From: Streptacidiphilus sp041262525
GTDB lineage: Bacteria > Actinomycetota > Actinomycetes > Streptomycetales > Streptomycetaceae
Length of the DNA: 64,000 nucleotides
Direction: 5' to 3'
Assembly (NCBI RefSeq): GCF_041262525.1
Contig: NZ_JBGCCK010000011.1
Location: 62,001 to 126,000, forward strand
Part shown: positions 49,443-57,733 of the stretch, piece after piece
Layout of the letters: each line of letters starts with the position of its first letter
Numbering within the stretch: the stretch's first letter is position 1
Position numbers and translations under genes: made by a program
Notes under the pieces: model-generated
Seen by the model: only the letters and a program-made list of their open reading frames with translations
Told to the model about the DNA's origin: nothing
Database searches by the model: none

Positions 49443-50999
49443 TCAGCTCTTGGAGAGCGCCTCCACTGCGGGCGCCGCCTCCGCCGCGTCCGCGTCCGCC
49501 GTGCTGTCGGCGGGGGTGACCGCCGAGCCCGCCGCGCCTGCCGCGATCGGGGCGGTCAGCGGCTTGTGGTGCTTGCTCAGGCCGATCAGCGCGACCGGCA
49601 CGGTCAGCAGCAGTGCGGCCATGCCGATCACGAAGCTCAGCGTGAACTGGCTCTGCTGCGGCAGCGGCGGGACGCCCGCCGGCAGCCCCTGGATCAGCTT
49701 CGACGCCAGCAGCGACGTGACGACCGCCGAGGCGATCGAGCTGCCGACCGACCGCGAGATGGAGTTGATGCCGTTCGCGATGCCGGTCTGCTGAAGCGGC
49801 ACGCTGGCCGCGATCAGGGCGGGCATGGACGCGTAGCCGAAGGCGATCGAGGTGCCGGTGAGCAGTCCGGCCAGGATCACGCCGGTGCTGCTGCCGTGGG
49901 CGAAGGCCAGCCAGGCGAAGCCGGCCGCGCCGATGAGCGCGCCTAGCGCGAGCGTGGCGCGGGCGCTGATCCGGCGGACCAGGATGCCGCCGATCGGCGC
50001 CGCGACCAGTGCGATCAGCGAGCTGGGCAGCAGATACTCGACCGAGGCGCGCAGCACCGAGGCGGTGAAGCCGTAGCCGGTGAGCTGGCGCGGCATCTGG
50101 ACCAGGTAGGAGATGCCGATGAACTGCGCGAAGGAGGCGAACCCGACGAAGAGTCCGGCCAGGTTGGTCATCGCGACCTGCCGGTGCACGAACATCCGCA
50201 TGTCGACCAGCGGCGCCGCGACCTTCAGCTCGACCAGCACCCAGACGACGGCCATCACGGCCGAGCCGGCGAAGCAGCCCAGCGTGGCGTGGGAGGACCA
50301 GCCCCAGGTGTGGCCCTGGGAGATCGCGAGCAGCAGCAGGACCAGGACGCCGGCCAGGGCCAGCGCGCCGAGGAAGTCGATCCGCCCGCCGGTGGCGTGG
50401 CCCTTGTCCGGGACCAGGAAGACGGCGGCGATCAGCGCGACCAGGGAGAGGCCGGTCGAGACCCAGAACACCGAGTGGTAGTTCGGGTCGCTGCCCTGGG
50501 TGAGCAGCCCGGTGATCACCAGCGACAGGCCGGAACCGAAGGCGAGGGTGCTGCTGACCAGCGCCATCGCGCCGTGCAGCTTCTCGTGCGGGACCTGGTC
50601 GCGGATGATCGACAGGGCCAGCGGGAAGATCGCGGTGGCCGAGCCCTGCAGCACCCGGCCGATGATCAGCAGGGTCAGCGAGGTCGTCGTCGCGGCGAGC
50701 AGCGAGCCCGCGACCATGACGGCGAGCACGGCGACGAGGGTCTTCTTCTTGCCGTACTGGTCGCCGACGCGGCCCAGCAGCGGGGTGAAGACGGCAGCGG
50801 AGAGCAGAGTGGCTGTGGTCACCCAGCTGACGCCGGCGCTGCTGGCGTGCAGGTCGTGGGCGAGCAGCGACAGGATCGGGACGACCTGGGTCTGGGCCAT
50901 GGAGACGACCATCGCCGCGAGGCCCAGGGCGAGGATCAGGGAGCTGCTGCCGCGTCGGGCGGTCGGCGCGACGGCGCTCGCGGACAGGGAGGTGCTCAT
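49443..50999 (-). CDS. DHA2-type MFS drug exporter (14 TM)
   Basis: 518 residues from ATG 50999. About 14 membrane helices; motif A in the second loop (GRVGDQYGKKKTLVAV) and motif C-like glycine run (LAFGSGLSLVITGLL) mark the drug:H+ antiporter DHA2 family. The C-terminal 35 residues are Ala/Asp-rich and cytosolic. No regulator is next to it, but the promoter region contains TACT/AGTA dyads. Exports unknown, probably hydrophobic toxins or antibiotics. Confidence 0.92.
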   Translation of the reverse strand: MSTSLSASAVAPTARRGSSSLILALGLAAMVVSMAQTQVVPILSLLAHDLHASSAGVSWVTTATLLSAAVFTPLLGRVGDQYGKKKTLVAVLAVMVAGSLLAATTTSLTLLIIGRVLQGSATAIFPLALSIIRDQVPHEKLHGAMALVSSTLAFGSGLSLVITGLLTQGSDPNYHSVFWVSTGLSLVALIAAVFLVPDKGHATGGRIDFLGALALAGVLVLLLLAISQGHTWGWSSHATLGCFAGSAVMAVVWVLVELKVAAPLVDMRMFVHRQVAMTNLAGLFVGFASFAQFIGISYLVQMPRQLTGYGFTASVLRASVEYLLPSSLIALVAAPIGGILVRRISARATLALGALIGAAGFAWLAFAHGSSTGVILAGLLTGTSIAFGYASMPALIAASVPLQQTGIANGINSISRSVGSSIASAVVTSLLASKLIQGLPAGVPPLPQQSQFTLSFVIGMAALLLTVPVALIGLSKHHKPLTAPIAAGAAGSAVTPADSTADADAAEAAPAVEALSKS

Positions 51000-51102
51000 G
51001 GAGCTGGGCCCTTCGGCTTGCTTCGGGATGGTTCGGATCTCAGATGGTTCGGGTGCGGTACTTCAGGCTGTGGATACTTGAGTACCTGAACTATCTCAGG
51101 AA

Positions 51103-51132
51103 ACTTTAGGCAAGAAAGGTTTAGTTAGTCAA
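51103..51132 (-). promoter_or_regulatory. Promoter of the DHA2 exporter gene
   Basis: On the minus strand TTGACT (51132-51127) and TAAAGT (51108-51103) with an 18-base spacer. Downstream dyads TACT-TG-AGTA (about 51075-51084) may bind a repressor. Confidence 0.55.
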
Positions 51133-51142
51133 CCTCTTCCCC

Positions 51143-51148
51143 TAGGCT
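51143..51148 (+). promoter_or_regulatory. -10 hexamer of a leaderless promoter (SCO6745-like gene)
   Basis: TAGGCT ends six bases before the GTG at 51155, matching the geometry of other leaderless starts in the window. Confidence 0.55.
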
Positions 51149-51154
51149 GTCGCC

Positions 51155-52027
51155 GTGACGACGACTCGACCGTTCGACCTGCGCGCCGCGCGCGCCATGC
51201 GTGACGGCCTCGACCCCTATTACGCGCTGATCGTTTTCAGCCCGGCGGCCGTCGGCGTCTTCGCCGAGGCCGGCCTCGACCCCTGGGCGGCCTACTTCGC
51301 CGGACGCTCGGCGCCGCTGGGTGCCGCGTCCGAGGGCCTGGTGGAGGCGATCTTCTTCCACTTCGAGCCCGGCATGATCGCCGGAAAGATGGCGGAGGTC
51401 CGGGCCGCAGGCGGCCCTGACAAGCTGCTGGCCCTGCGCCTGGAGGCCGTGGACGCGGCCCTGCGGGAGTGCCTGGGCGCGTCCGTCGTCGGCTCCGCGG
51501 AGATCGCCGAGGCAGCGGAGCTCGCGGCGACCGCCGTCGGCGCGTGCACGGCCGCGGGCCGCCCGCTGGGCGCGGCGAACGCGGCGCTGCCGTTGCCCGA
51601 CGCCCCGCACCTGCGGCTCTGGCAGGCGGTGACGACGCTGCGCGAGTGGCGCGGCGACGGACACAACGCCGCACTGCTGGCCTCCGGCCTGGACGCGGTC
51701 GAGGTCCTGGTCAACGCGGTGGCGGCGGGCCACGAGCGCCGCGCCAGCATCCAGCCGCGCCGCGGTTGGAGCGACGCGGAGTGGGAGGCGGCGGAGCGGC
51801 GCCTCCACGGCTGCCACCTGCTCACGGAGGACGGCGGCCTGACGCTCCGTGCGCGGGAGATCCGGGAGGAGATCGAGGACCTGACGGACCGCCTCGCCCT
51901 CGCGCCCTGGCAGACCCTGGGCCAGGACGGCACCCGCCGCCTGCACGAACTGGTGCTGCCCTGGAGCACGACGATCGCCGAACGCTTCCTCGGCAAGTTC
52001 CGCCCGGGGGCGTACCCGCTGCGCTGA
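51155..52027 (+). CDS. SCO6745-like family protein
   Basis: 290 residues from GTG 51155. The pattern of the family is seen: ARAMRDGLDPYYALIVFSPAAVGVFAEAGLDPWAAYFAGRSAPLGAASEGLVEAIFFHFEP and a C-terminal winged-helix-like part (WSDAEWEAAERRLHGCHLLTEDGGLTLRAREIREEIEDLTDRL). It is an actinobacterial family of unknown function; the C-terminal half suggests DNA binding or a MarR-like module. A tail of EDLTDRLALAPWQTLG is typical. It diverges from the DHA2 exporter and could be involved in its control. Confidence 0.8.
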   Translation: MTTTRPFDLRAARAMRDGLDPYYALIVFSPAAVGVFAEAGLDPWAAYFAGRSAPLGAASEGLVEAIFFHFEPGMIAGKMAEVRAAGGPDKLLALRLEAVDAALRECLGASVVGSAEIAEAAELAATAVGACTAAGRPLGAANAALPLPDAPHLRLWQAVTTLREWRGDGHNAALLASGLDAVEVLVNAVAAGHERRASIQPRRGWSDAEWEAAERRLHGCHLLTEDGGLTLRAREIREEIEDLTDRLALAPWQTLGQDGTRRLHELVLPWSTTIAERFLGKFRPGAYPLR

Positions 52028-52052
52028 TCCGTCTGGAACCGCTGTCGACACA

Positions 52053-52097
52053 AGGACACCCACCGCGGCCCCGGAACGGGCGCGCGGTGGGTGTCCT
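52053..52097. terminator. Bidirectional terminator
   Basis: AGGACACCCACCGCG (52053-52067) and CGCGGTGGGTGTCCT (52083-52097) form a perfect 15-bp stem between the convergent SCO6745-like and small secreted protein genes. Confidence 0.8.
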
Positions 52098-52125
52098 CGT
52101 GTTTCTGCCCTACGGGCCGGTGGGG

Positions 52126-52566
52126 TCAGTTGCCGTAGATGCCGAAACCGGTGAGGTAGCCGTTGCCGTAGCAGTTGCCACCGAACTGCCAGTAGCCGGG
52201 GCCGATGAGCGGGCCGTACTTCGTGCTCCCGTCGGAGCAGGTCGTCACCGCGCCGTCCTGACCCCAGTCGATCGCGACGTTCTCCCCCCACTCCACGGAG
52301 TTGTACCAGGTGCTGTCGACGCTCGAGACGTGCATCGGCTGGATGCCACCGATCCTGTGGAAGGACTTCAGGTGGGTGTGTGCGGGTAGCGTCTTGGACA
52401 CGGTGACCGGCCCCTGCACCCTGACCGGCGCGTGCACCCTGACCGGCGCGTGCGCCCTGGCCGGGTGCGAGGCTGCCGCGGAGGCCGTGCCGCCCAGCGC
52501 GACCGCGCCGACGAGCGTGCCGGCGGCGATCGCAGCAATGGACATGGACTTGACAATCTTGCTCAT
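52126..52566 (-). CDS. Small secreted protein of unknown function
   Basis: 146 residues from ATG 52566. A Sec signal peptide is clear (MSKIVKSMSIAAIAAGTLVG, cleavage near ASA-AAS). The mature N-terminus has a hexapeptide repeat (RAHAPV, RVHAPV, RVQGPV) and the rest is aromatic, Gly- and Asn-rich with two Cys (TTCSDGSTKYGPLIGPGYW, FGGNCYGNGY), likely a single disulphide. No family recognised. It has its own unit, ending at a strong terminator. Confidence 0.75.
   Translation of the reverse strand: MSKIVKSMSIAAIAAGTLVGAVALGGTASAAASHPARAHAPVRVHAPVRVQGPVTVSKTLPAHTHLKSFHRIGGIQPMHVSSVDSTWYNSVEWGENVAIDWGQDGAVTTCSDGSTKYGPLIGPGYWQFGGNCYGNGYLTGFGIYGN
52406..52459. repeat. 3 x 18-bp in-frame repeat in the small secreted protein gene
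   Basis: Three units of the pattern ACCGGCGCGTGCACCCTG (minus strand codes HAPVRV-like hexapeptides). Confidence 0.65.
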
Positions 52567-52986
52567 GGTTGCCCGCTCCTTGATGAACCGTCAGTGACTG
52601 CGCGCCCTGTGGCGAACAGTGGTGGAACCGTCGATCCGGCTTGCCGAACGACATTCCATCGTCTGCGACCTGTCCATGCCAAGCATTTAGGTGCTGGCCC
52701 GAAAAGCCCCGCTTCCGCTTCCGTCCCGCCTCGAGCCGGATGCGACCCCACCGTGCCGAGGGTGTCCACGGCGCGCACACGCGCGCGTACGGCGGGGGCT
52801 GAGGGCGCGTCAAGGAGGAGGCCGGGGGCGTGCGGGGGCGCGGGTTGCGGCACGCGTGCGAAGAGGCAACCAGTCGTCCGCATCGTCGGCGCGTGTCGAC
52901 CTAGGGGCCCGGGTAAGGACGGCGGCATATGCAGGCCGCGTGCCGCCGGTCACCGCCGAGGCACGCCGACCCTCCTGGAGGGAGCC
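52567..52986. other. Long divergent intergenic region before hypX
   Basis: About 420 bases without a convincing gene. It contains the promoters of the small secreted protein and hypX. Several stops in all frames and no family motifs were seen. CTGGAGGGA at about 52975-52983 is the hypX ribosome site. Confidence 0.45.
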
Positions 52987-54723
52987 ATGCGCATCCTCGT
53001 TCACGCCAGCGCGTTCAACAGTCTCACCCAGCGCATCACCGTCGAACTAGCCCACCAGGGCCACCGGACCGCCGTCAGCCTCGACCTCGGCGGCGGGCCG
53101 CGCGGAGACGCCGAGCTGCGCGAGGCGATACGCCGGCATCGGCCCGAGCTGATCGTCGCGCCGATGCTGACCAGTGCCGTGCCGGAAGACGTCTGGTCCC
53201 GGCACGTCTGCCTGATCGTCCATCCGGGCCCGCCCGGAGACCGGGGGCCCTCCTCCCTCGACTGGGCGCTCAGCGAGGGCCGACGCAGCTGGGGGGTGAC
53301 CGTGCTGCAGGCCGTCGGCGAGATGGACGCGGGGGACATCTGGGCGGCCGAAGCCTTCGACATCCCCGAGCACGCCGACGGCGGCGGTATCGCCAAGAGC
53401 GACCTGTACCGCAACGAGCTGGCCGACGCGGCGTCAGCCGCCGTGCTGCGCGCGGTCGAGCGCTACGCCTCCGGAGCGTACCGGCCGCGTCCCGCACCTC
53501 TTGGAACTGTGCTGCCAGGGACCGTGCGACCGTATTTCCGGCAGGAGCGGCGGCGGATCGACTGGCGCGGGGAGGGCACCGACGCCGTCGCCCGCAAGCT
53601 CCGGACCGCCGATTCCAGCCCGGGCCTGCTGGACGAGCTCGGCGGCCGGGAGTACTACCTCCACGGCGGCCAGCCCGAGGACGAACTGCGCGGTGAGCCG
53701 GGCACATTGCTGGCGACCAGGGACGGAGCGGTCTGCCGGGCCACCGTCGACGGCGCGGTCTGGCTGACCGCCGCCCGCCCGCGCCGCACGCCCGGCGGGC
53801 CGCCGACCGCGAAGGCCCCGGCCGCGACCGTGCTCGCAGCGGCGGGCCTGCTGCGCGGCGTGCCCGAGGTCGGCGTCCGGCTGCGGCCGCACCACAAGCG
53901 GCAGACCTGGGCCACCGTGCGCTACGCCGAGCACGGCAGCGTCGGCCTGCTGCGCTTCTCCTATCCCGGCGGGGCGATGAGCACCGGCGACTGCCGCCGG
54001 CTGCTCTCCGCGTACCGGTACGCGTGCAGCCGGCCGACGCGGGTGCTGGTGCTCGGCGCACACCGGGACGTCTTCTCCCACGGCATCCACCTCGGCGCGA
54101 TCGAGGCCGCGCCCGACCCTGCCCGCGAGTCCTGGGCCAACATCAACGCCATGGACGACCTCGTCGAGGCGATCCTGACCACCGACGACAAGCTCACCGT
54201 CGCCGCGCTCGGCGGCAACGCCGCAGCAGGCGGACTGATGCTCGCGCTCGCCGCCGACGAGGTCTGGGTCCGCGCGGGCGCGGTGCTCAACCCGCACTAC
54301 CGGCTGATGGGCCTGCACGGCTCGGAGTACTGGACCTACACGCTCCCGCGTCGCGTCGGCCCGGAACAGGCGCTGCGCCTGACGACCGAGGCGCTGCCGC
54401 TGGGGCCCGAGCGCGCGCTGGAGCTCGGCCTCGTCGACCGCGTGCTGCGCTGCACCCCTGAGCGCGTCCCCGACCACGTCGCCGAGCTCGCCGAGACCCT
54501 CGCCGCCGACGCACGCCTGCCCCGCCGTCTCGCGGCGAAACGCGGCGCGCTCCGCCGCGCGCAGGGCCGACGGCCGCTCGCCTGGTACCGCGCGGAGGAA
54601 CTGGCCCTGATGCACCGCAACTTCTACGGCCCCGACGACGAGTACCACCAGCTACGGCGTGCCTTCCTGCACAAGGTCCGCCCGGGGGCCACCCCGGAAC
54701 GCCTGCGCCGCATCGTCGCCTGA
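52987..54723 (+). CDS. hypX: HypX/HoxX hydrogenase maturation protein, orphan
   Basis: 578 residues from ATG 52987. Two domains: an N-terminal formyltransferase-like half (about 1-270; HPGPPGDRGPSSLDWALSEG holds the catalytic His/Asp-type loop) and a C-terminal crotonase/enoyl-CoA-hydratase-like half (about 290-560; SVGLLRFSYPGGAMSTGD, SHGIHLGAIEAAPDPARES, AALGGNAAAGGLMLALAADE). HypX makes CO from a formyl group for the iron of oxygen-tolerant NiFe hydrogenases. No hydrogenase or other hyp gene is nearby, so it must serve a distant locus or a different task. Confidence 0.85.
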   Translation: MRILVHASAFNSLTQRITVELAHQGHRTAVSLDLGGGPRGDAELREAIRRHRPELIVAPMLTSAVPEDVWSRHVCLIVHPGPPGDRGPSSLDWALSEGRRSWGVTVLQAVGEMDAGDIWAAEAFDIPEHADGGGIAKSDLYRNELADAASAAVLRAVERYASGAYRPRPAPLGTVLPGTVRPYFRQERRRIDWRGEGTDAVARKLRTADSSPGLLDELGGREYYLHGGQPEDELRGEPGTLLATRDGAVCRATVDGAVWLTAARPRRTPGGPPTAKAPAATVLAAAGLLRGVPEVGVRLRPHHKRQTWATVRYAEHGSVGLLRFSYPGGAMSTGDCRRLLSAYRYACSRPTRVLVLGAHRDVFSHGIHLGAIEAAPDPARESWANINAMDDLVEAILTTDDKLTVAALGGNAAAGGLMLALAADEVWVRAGAVLNPHYRLMGLHGSEYWTYTLPRRVGPEQALRLTTEALPLGPERALELGLVDRVLRCTPERVPDHVAELAETLAADARLPRRLAAKRGALRRAQGRRPLAWYRAEELALMHRNFYGPDDEYHQLRRAFLHKVRPGATPERLRRIVA

Positions 54724-54750
54724 ACCGCCGACCACCACCCCAGGGGGAGC

Positions 54751-54789
54751 GGCGGGCCGCCTTCATCGGCTCCACGTAGGCGGCCCGCC
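54751..54789. terminator. Terminator between hypX and MerR gene
   Basis: GGCGGGCCGCCT (54751-54762) and AGGCGGCCCGCC (54778-54789) give a perfect 12-bp stem with a 15-base loop, between convergent genes. Confidence 0.7.
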
Positions 54790-54815
54790 ACCCAGGACAC
54801 GGTGATGCACGCGTC

Positions 54816-55565
54816 TCAGCGGCCGTGCATCGTCGCCGTCAGGCGCTTGAGTTCGCGCTGCACGCGGCGGTCCATCGCCAGCGAGAACTCCACGTCGACC
54901 ACCGTGCGGGCCACCTCGCGCAGCCGGTCCAGCGCGTCGGCAAGGCGCGCGGGTTCGCCCGGGGTCAGCCGGTCCTCGAGGCCGGCCAGCAACTGCTCGG
55001 CGATGAGCTCCACGAACTGGTCCGCGAGCGCGTCCGCGCTGGCGCGGACGCCACGGGCGGTGGCGAGCACGGCGCCCAGCGGAACGCCCTCGGCGACGAG
55101 CGCGGCCGAGGCGTCCAGGAGGCGGCGGCTGACGTGCGTGAGCTGGTCGCCCTCCATCCGCAGGTAGCCGAGTTCGAGCGAGGCGTGCAGCGACTCGTCG
55201 TCCACCTCGCCGGGGAAGGCGTCGCGCAGCTCGTCGAGGGTGACCGGGACCGGCGTCTCCTGTGACCAGGGCGCCGCGATCGCCGCCTCCAGGCCGAGCA
55301 GCTCGGCGACGTCCTGGCCGGACTCCCAGGCGGCGAGCAGCTCGGCGATGCCCCCGAGCGTGTGCCCGCGCTCCAGCAGGTCCGCGATCACCCGCAGACG
55401 TTCCAGGTGTGCTCCGCTGTACCAGGCGATCCGGCCCGCGCGGCGCGGCGGCGGGAGCAGCCGGCGTTCCCGGTAGAAGCGAAGGGTGCGCACCGGAATG
55501 CCGGCCGCCTGGGCCAGTTCCTCGGTGCGGTACTCGCGGGGCCGGTCGGGGCGACTGTCGTTCAC
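54816..55565 (-). CDS. MerR family transcriptional regulator
   Basis: 249 residues from ATG 55565. N-terminal winged-helix domain: EYRTEELAQAAGIPVRTLRFYRERRLLPPPRRAGRIAWY, followed by the coupling helix (LERLRVIADLLERGHTLGGIAELL). The C-terminal half is an effector region with no Cys cluster, so metals are unlikely signals. It diverges from the YiaA/B-like gene with a perfect 16-bp palindrome between them. Confidence 0.92.
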   Translation of the reverse strand: MNDSRPDRPREYRTEELAQAAGIPVRTLRFYRERRLLPPPRRAGRIAWYSGAHLERLRVIADLLERGHTLGGIAELLAAWESGQDVAELLGLEAAIAAPWSQETPVPVTLDELRDAFPGEVDDESLHASLELGYLRMEGDQLTHVSRRLLDASAALVAEGVPLGAVLATARGVRASADALADQFVELIAEQLLAGLEDRLTPGEPARLADALDRLREVARTVVDVEFSLAMDRRVQRELKRLTATMHGR

Positions 55566-55622
55566 GGGTCGAGCGTAGCGAGAGCGCCCGCGGGGCGACT
55601 CCTGCGGAGCGCCCGCAGGGAT

Positions 55623-55638
55623 TGAGTACGCGTACTCA
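55623..55638. promoter_or_regulatory. 16-bp perfect palindrome between MerR and YiaA/B-like genes
   Basis: TGAGTACGCGTACTCA. It is 58 bases upstream of the MerR start and 35 bases upstream of the YiaA/B-like start. MerR proteins bind such long dyads inside promoters, so autoregulation and joint control are likely. Confidence 0.6.
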
Positions 55639-55672
55639 TGCCCGGCGGCGGGCCCGGGTCCATCCTGCGGTC

Positions 55673-55966
55673 ATGGCCAACACACCACCTGTCAGACAGG
55701 GGACCACCGGCGCCTACTACGCCCAGGCGGTCATCTCCTTCGCCATCTCGCTCGTCGCCATGGCCGTGGGCATCGCCTACCTCCACGCCGACGGCTGGAT
55801 CCGCGCCTTCATGGCGCTCGGACTCCTCTACGTCGTCACCTCCGCCTTCACGCTGGCCAAGGTCATCCGTGATCGGCAGGACGAGACCCGCTACAGCAGC
55901 CGCGTCGACCAGGCCCGCCTGGACAAGCTGCTCACCGAGCACGACCCGTTCCGCGTCGACGCCTGA
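55673..55966 (+). CDS. YiaA/YiaB-family two-helix membrane protein
   Basis: 97 residues from ATG 55673. Two hydrophobic helices (AVISFAISLVAMAVGIAYLH and AFMALGLLYVVTSAFTLAKV) fit the YiaAB two-helix domain; the C-terminal RDRQDETRYSSRVDQARLDK is cytosolic. Function unknown. Divergent from a MerR gene and followed directly by an 8-bp tandem repeat array. Confidence 0.85.
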   Translation: MANTPPVRQGTTGAYYAQAVISFAISLVAMAVGIAYLHADGWIRAFMALGLLYVVTSAFTLAKVIRDRQDETRYSSRVDQARLDKLLTEHDPFRVDA

Positions 55967-56018
55967 CCTGCTGACCCGCTGACCTGCTGATCCGCTGCCC
56001 TGGTGACACGCTGACCTG
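55963..56018. repeat. 7 x 8-bp tandem repeat starting at a stop codon
   Basis: Degenerate units CTGACCTG, CTGACCCG, CTGACCTG, CTGATCCG, CTGCCCTG, GTGACACG, CTGACCTG. The first unit holds the TGA stop of the YiaA/B-like gene. Confidence 0.75.
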
Positions 56019-56082
56019 CGGGTATGGCGCAGCGGCGGGGACTCTTGGACTGCTCATACCAGGACTCTGCACAATGTGCGCC

Positions 56083-56796
56083 GTGACTGATCACGAGATT
56101 GCCGCGCAGGACCCCGATGACGACGACGCCAACGTGCCCGCGTGGCTCCGACGGACCGAAGGCGAGCAGCGCTGGGCCGTAACAGCCGCGCTGCTCGTCG
56201 CCATCGCTATTCAGTTGACTCTGCCGGAAAGCCTGAGCATTCATCCCCGCTGGCTGATCCCCGCGCTGGAACTGGCGCTGATCGTGGCGCTGGTGGCCGT
56301 CAACCCGCACCAGCGGATCCCCGACAAGCCGGCCAGGAACGTCCGGATCCTGGGACTGCTGCTCGCCGGCGCCGTCAGCCTCGCCAACGCCTGGTCGGCT
56401 GTGATGCTGGTCCGCGACCTGATCCACGGCGCGCACGGCATTACCCCGGTCCAGCTGCTGATGACCGGCGCCGGGATCTGGCTGACCAACATCATCGCCT
56501 ACAGCCTCTGGTACTGGGAGTGGGACCGCGGCGGCCCCATCCTGCGCTCCATGGGCACGCACAAGCATCCGGACTTCCTCTTCCCGCAGATGCAGCAGGA
56601 GGGGATCGCGCGTCCCAACTGGGAGCCGCAGTACGTCGACTACCTCTATGTGGCCTTCACCAACGCGACCGCGTTCAGCCCGACCGACACCATGCCGCTC
56701 TCGCGCTGGGCGAAGCTGCTGATGGCCTCGCAGTCGATGGTCTCGCTGCTCACGCTCGCGCTCGTGATCGCCCGTGCGGTCGGTGTGCTCCAGTAG
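56083..56796 (+). CDS. Integral membrane protein, DUF1345-like
   Basis: 237 residues from GTG 56083; an ATG nine bases upstream would overlap the -10-like box CACAAT, so the GTG fits a leaderless mRNA. Five to six membrane helices (AVTAALLVAIAIQLTL, LIPALELALIVALVAVN, ILGLLLAGAVSLANAW, LLMTGAGIWLTNIIAYSLWY, and the last LLMASQSMVSLLTLALVIARAVGV). The segment YVDYLYVAFTNATAFSPTDTMPLSRWAK is a conserved mark in actinobacterial relatives and recalls a channel pore loop. Function unknown. Confidence 0.75.
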   Translation: MTDHEIAAQDPDDDDANVPAWLRRTEGEQRWAVTAALLVAIAIQLTLPESLSIHPRWLIPALELALIVALVAVNPHQRIPDKPARNVRILGLLLAGAVSLANAWSAVMLVRDLIHGAHGITPVQLLMTGAGIWLTNIIAYSLWYWEWDRGGPILRSMGTHKHPDFLFPQMQQEGIARPNWEPQYVDYLYVAFTNATAFSPTDTMPLSRWAKLLMASQSMVSLLTLALVIARAVGVLQ

Positions 56797-56812
56797 CGGC
56801 CGTCGCTTCGGT

Positions 56813-56824
56813 AGGCATATGCCT
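56813..56824. promoter_or_regulatory. 12-bp perfect palindrome upstream of the MHYT-conservon operon
   Basis: AGGCATATGCCT, 120 bases before the MHYT start, within the only intergenic space (148 bases) before this operon. A candidate operator. Confidence 0.45.
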
Positions 56825-56944
56825 CATTAGTTCAGCACACCCTGCGTCGCTTTGCGCGGCTTTTGCCCATGTCCGCGTAATCGGGTGAATCCGCTGGGTA
56901 GCGTCCGTCCCCGTGTCGCAACGAGCGTACGGAGGGGCTGCTGC

Positions 56945-57733
56945 ATGGGCGCCATGGGGAGCATGACCGAGCTGGGATACGGCTGGCTGACGCCGATCCT
57001 GTCCTATCTGATGGCCGTCCTGGGCTCCGCCTTAGGGCTGCGCTGCACGGTACGCGCGGTCGCCGCGACCGGGCGCGCCAAGCGCAACTGGCTGCTGACA
57101 GCCGCGTCCGCGATCGGGTCCGGCATCTGGACCATGCACTTCATCGGGATGCTCGGCTTCACGGTGACCGGCACGGAGATCCGCTACAACGTGCCGCTCA
57201 CCGTCGTCAGCCTGCTGGGCGCGGTGGTCTTCGTCGGACTGGGCGTCTTCGCCGTCGGCTACGGGAAGCACAAGTTCCGTTCGCTGCTGCTGGGCGGGAC
57301 CACGACGGGCCTCGGCGTCGCGGCCATGCACTACATCGGGATGCTGGCGCTCAACCTGCACGGCACGCTGCGCTACGACCCGACCACCGTCGCCCTCTCG
57401 GTGCTGATCGCCATCGGCGCGGCCACCGCGGCGCTCTGGGCCGGCCTGAACATCGCCGGCCCCGTCGCCGCGGCGGGCGCGGCGCTGGTGATGGGACTGG
57501 CCGTCAGCTCGATGCACTACACCGGGATGTACGCGGTGACGGTGCAGGTGCAGCCGTCCGTCGCCCCGCTGCACGGAGCGACGCTGATGCAGTTCATCTT
57601 CCCGCTCGCGGTCGGCCTCGGCTCGTACCTCTTCCTCACCTCCGCGTTCGTCGCCCTCTCGCCCACCGCGCAGGAACGGGCCGAGAACGCGACGGCCGAA
57701 CGCCTGCGCCACCTCCCGGCGGTGCAGCCATGA
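56945..57733 (+). CDS. MHYT-domain integral membrane sensor, first gene of a conservon operon
   Basis: 262 residues from ATG 56945 with ACGGAGGGG upstream. The MHYT motif occurs three times at helix ends: MHFIGML (about 63), MHYIGML (about 127) and MHYTGMY (about 189), in a seven-helix fold proposed to bind metal and sense O2, CO or NO. Here it is not fused to GGDEF/EAL but ends in a short cytosolic tail (QERAENATAERLRHL). Its stop overlaps the conservon kinase ATG (ATGA), so both are made together; a sensory role for the conservon is inferred. Confidence 0.9.
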   Translation: MGAMGSMTELGYGWLTPILSYLMAVLGSALGLRCTVRAVAATGRAKRNWLLTAASAIGSGIWTMHFIGMLGFTVTGTEIRYNVPLTVVSLLGAVVFVGLGVFAVGYGKHKFRSLLLGGTTTGLGVAAMHYIGMLALNLHGTLRYDPTTVALSVLIAIGAATAALWAGLNIAGPVAAAGAALVMGLAVSSMHYTGMYAVTVQVQPSVAPLHGATLMQFIFPLAVGLGSYLFLTSAFVALSPTAQERAENATAERLRHLPAVQP

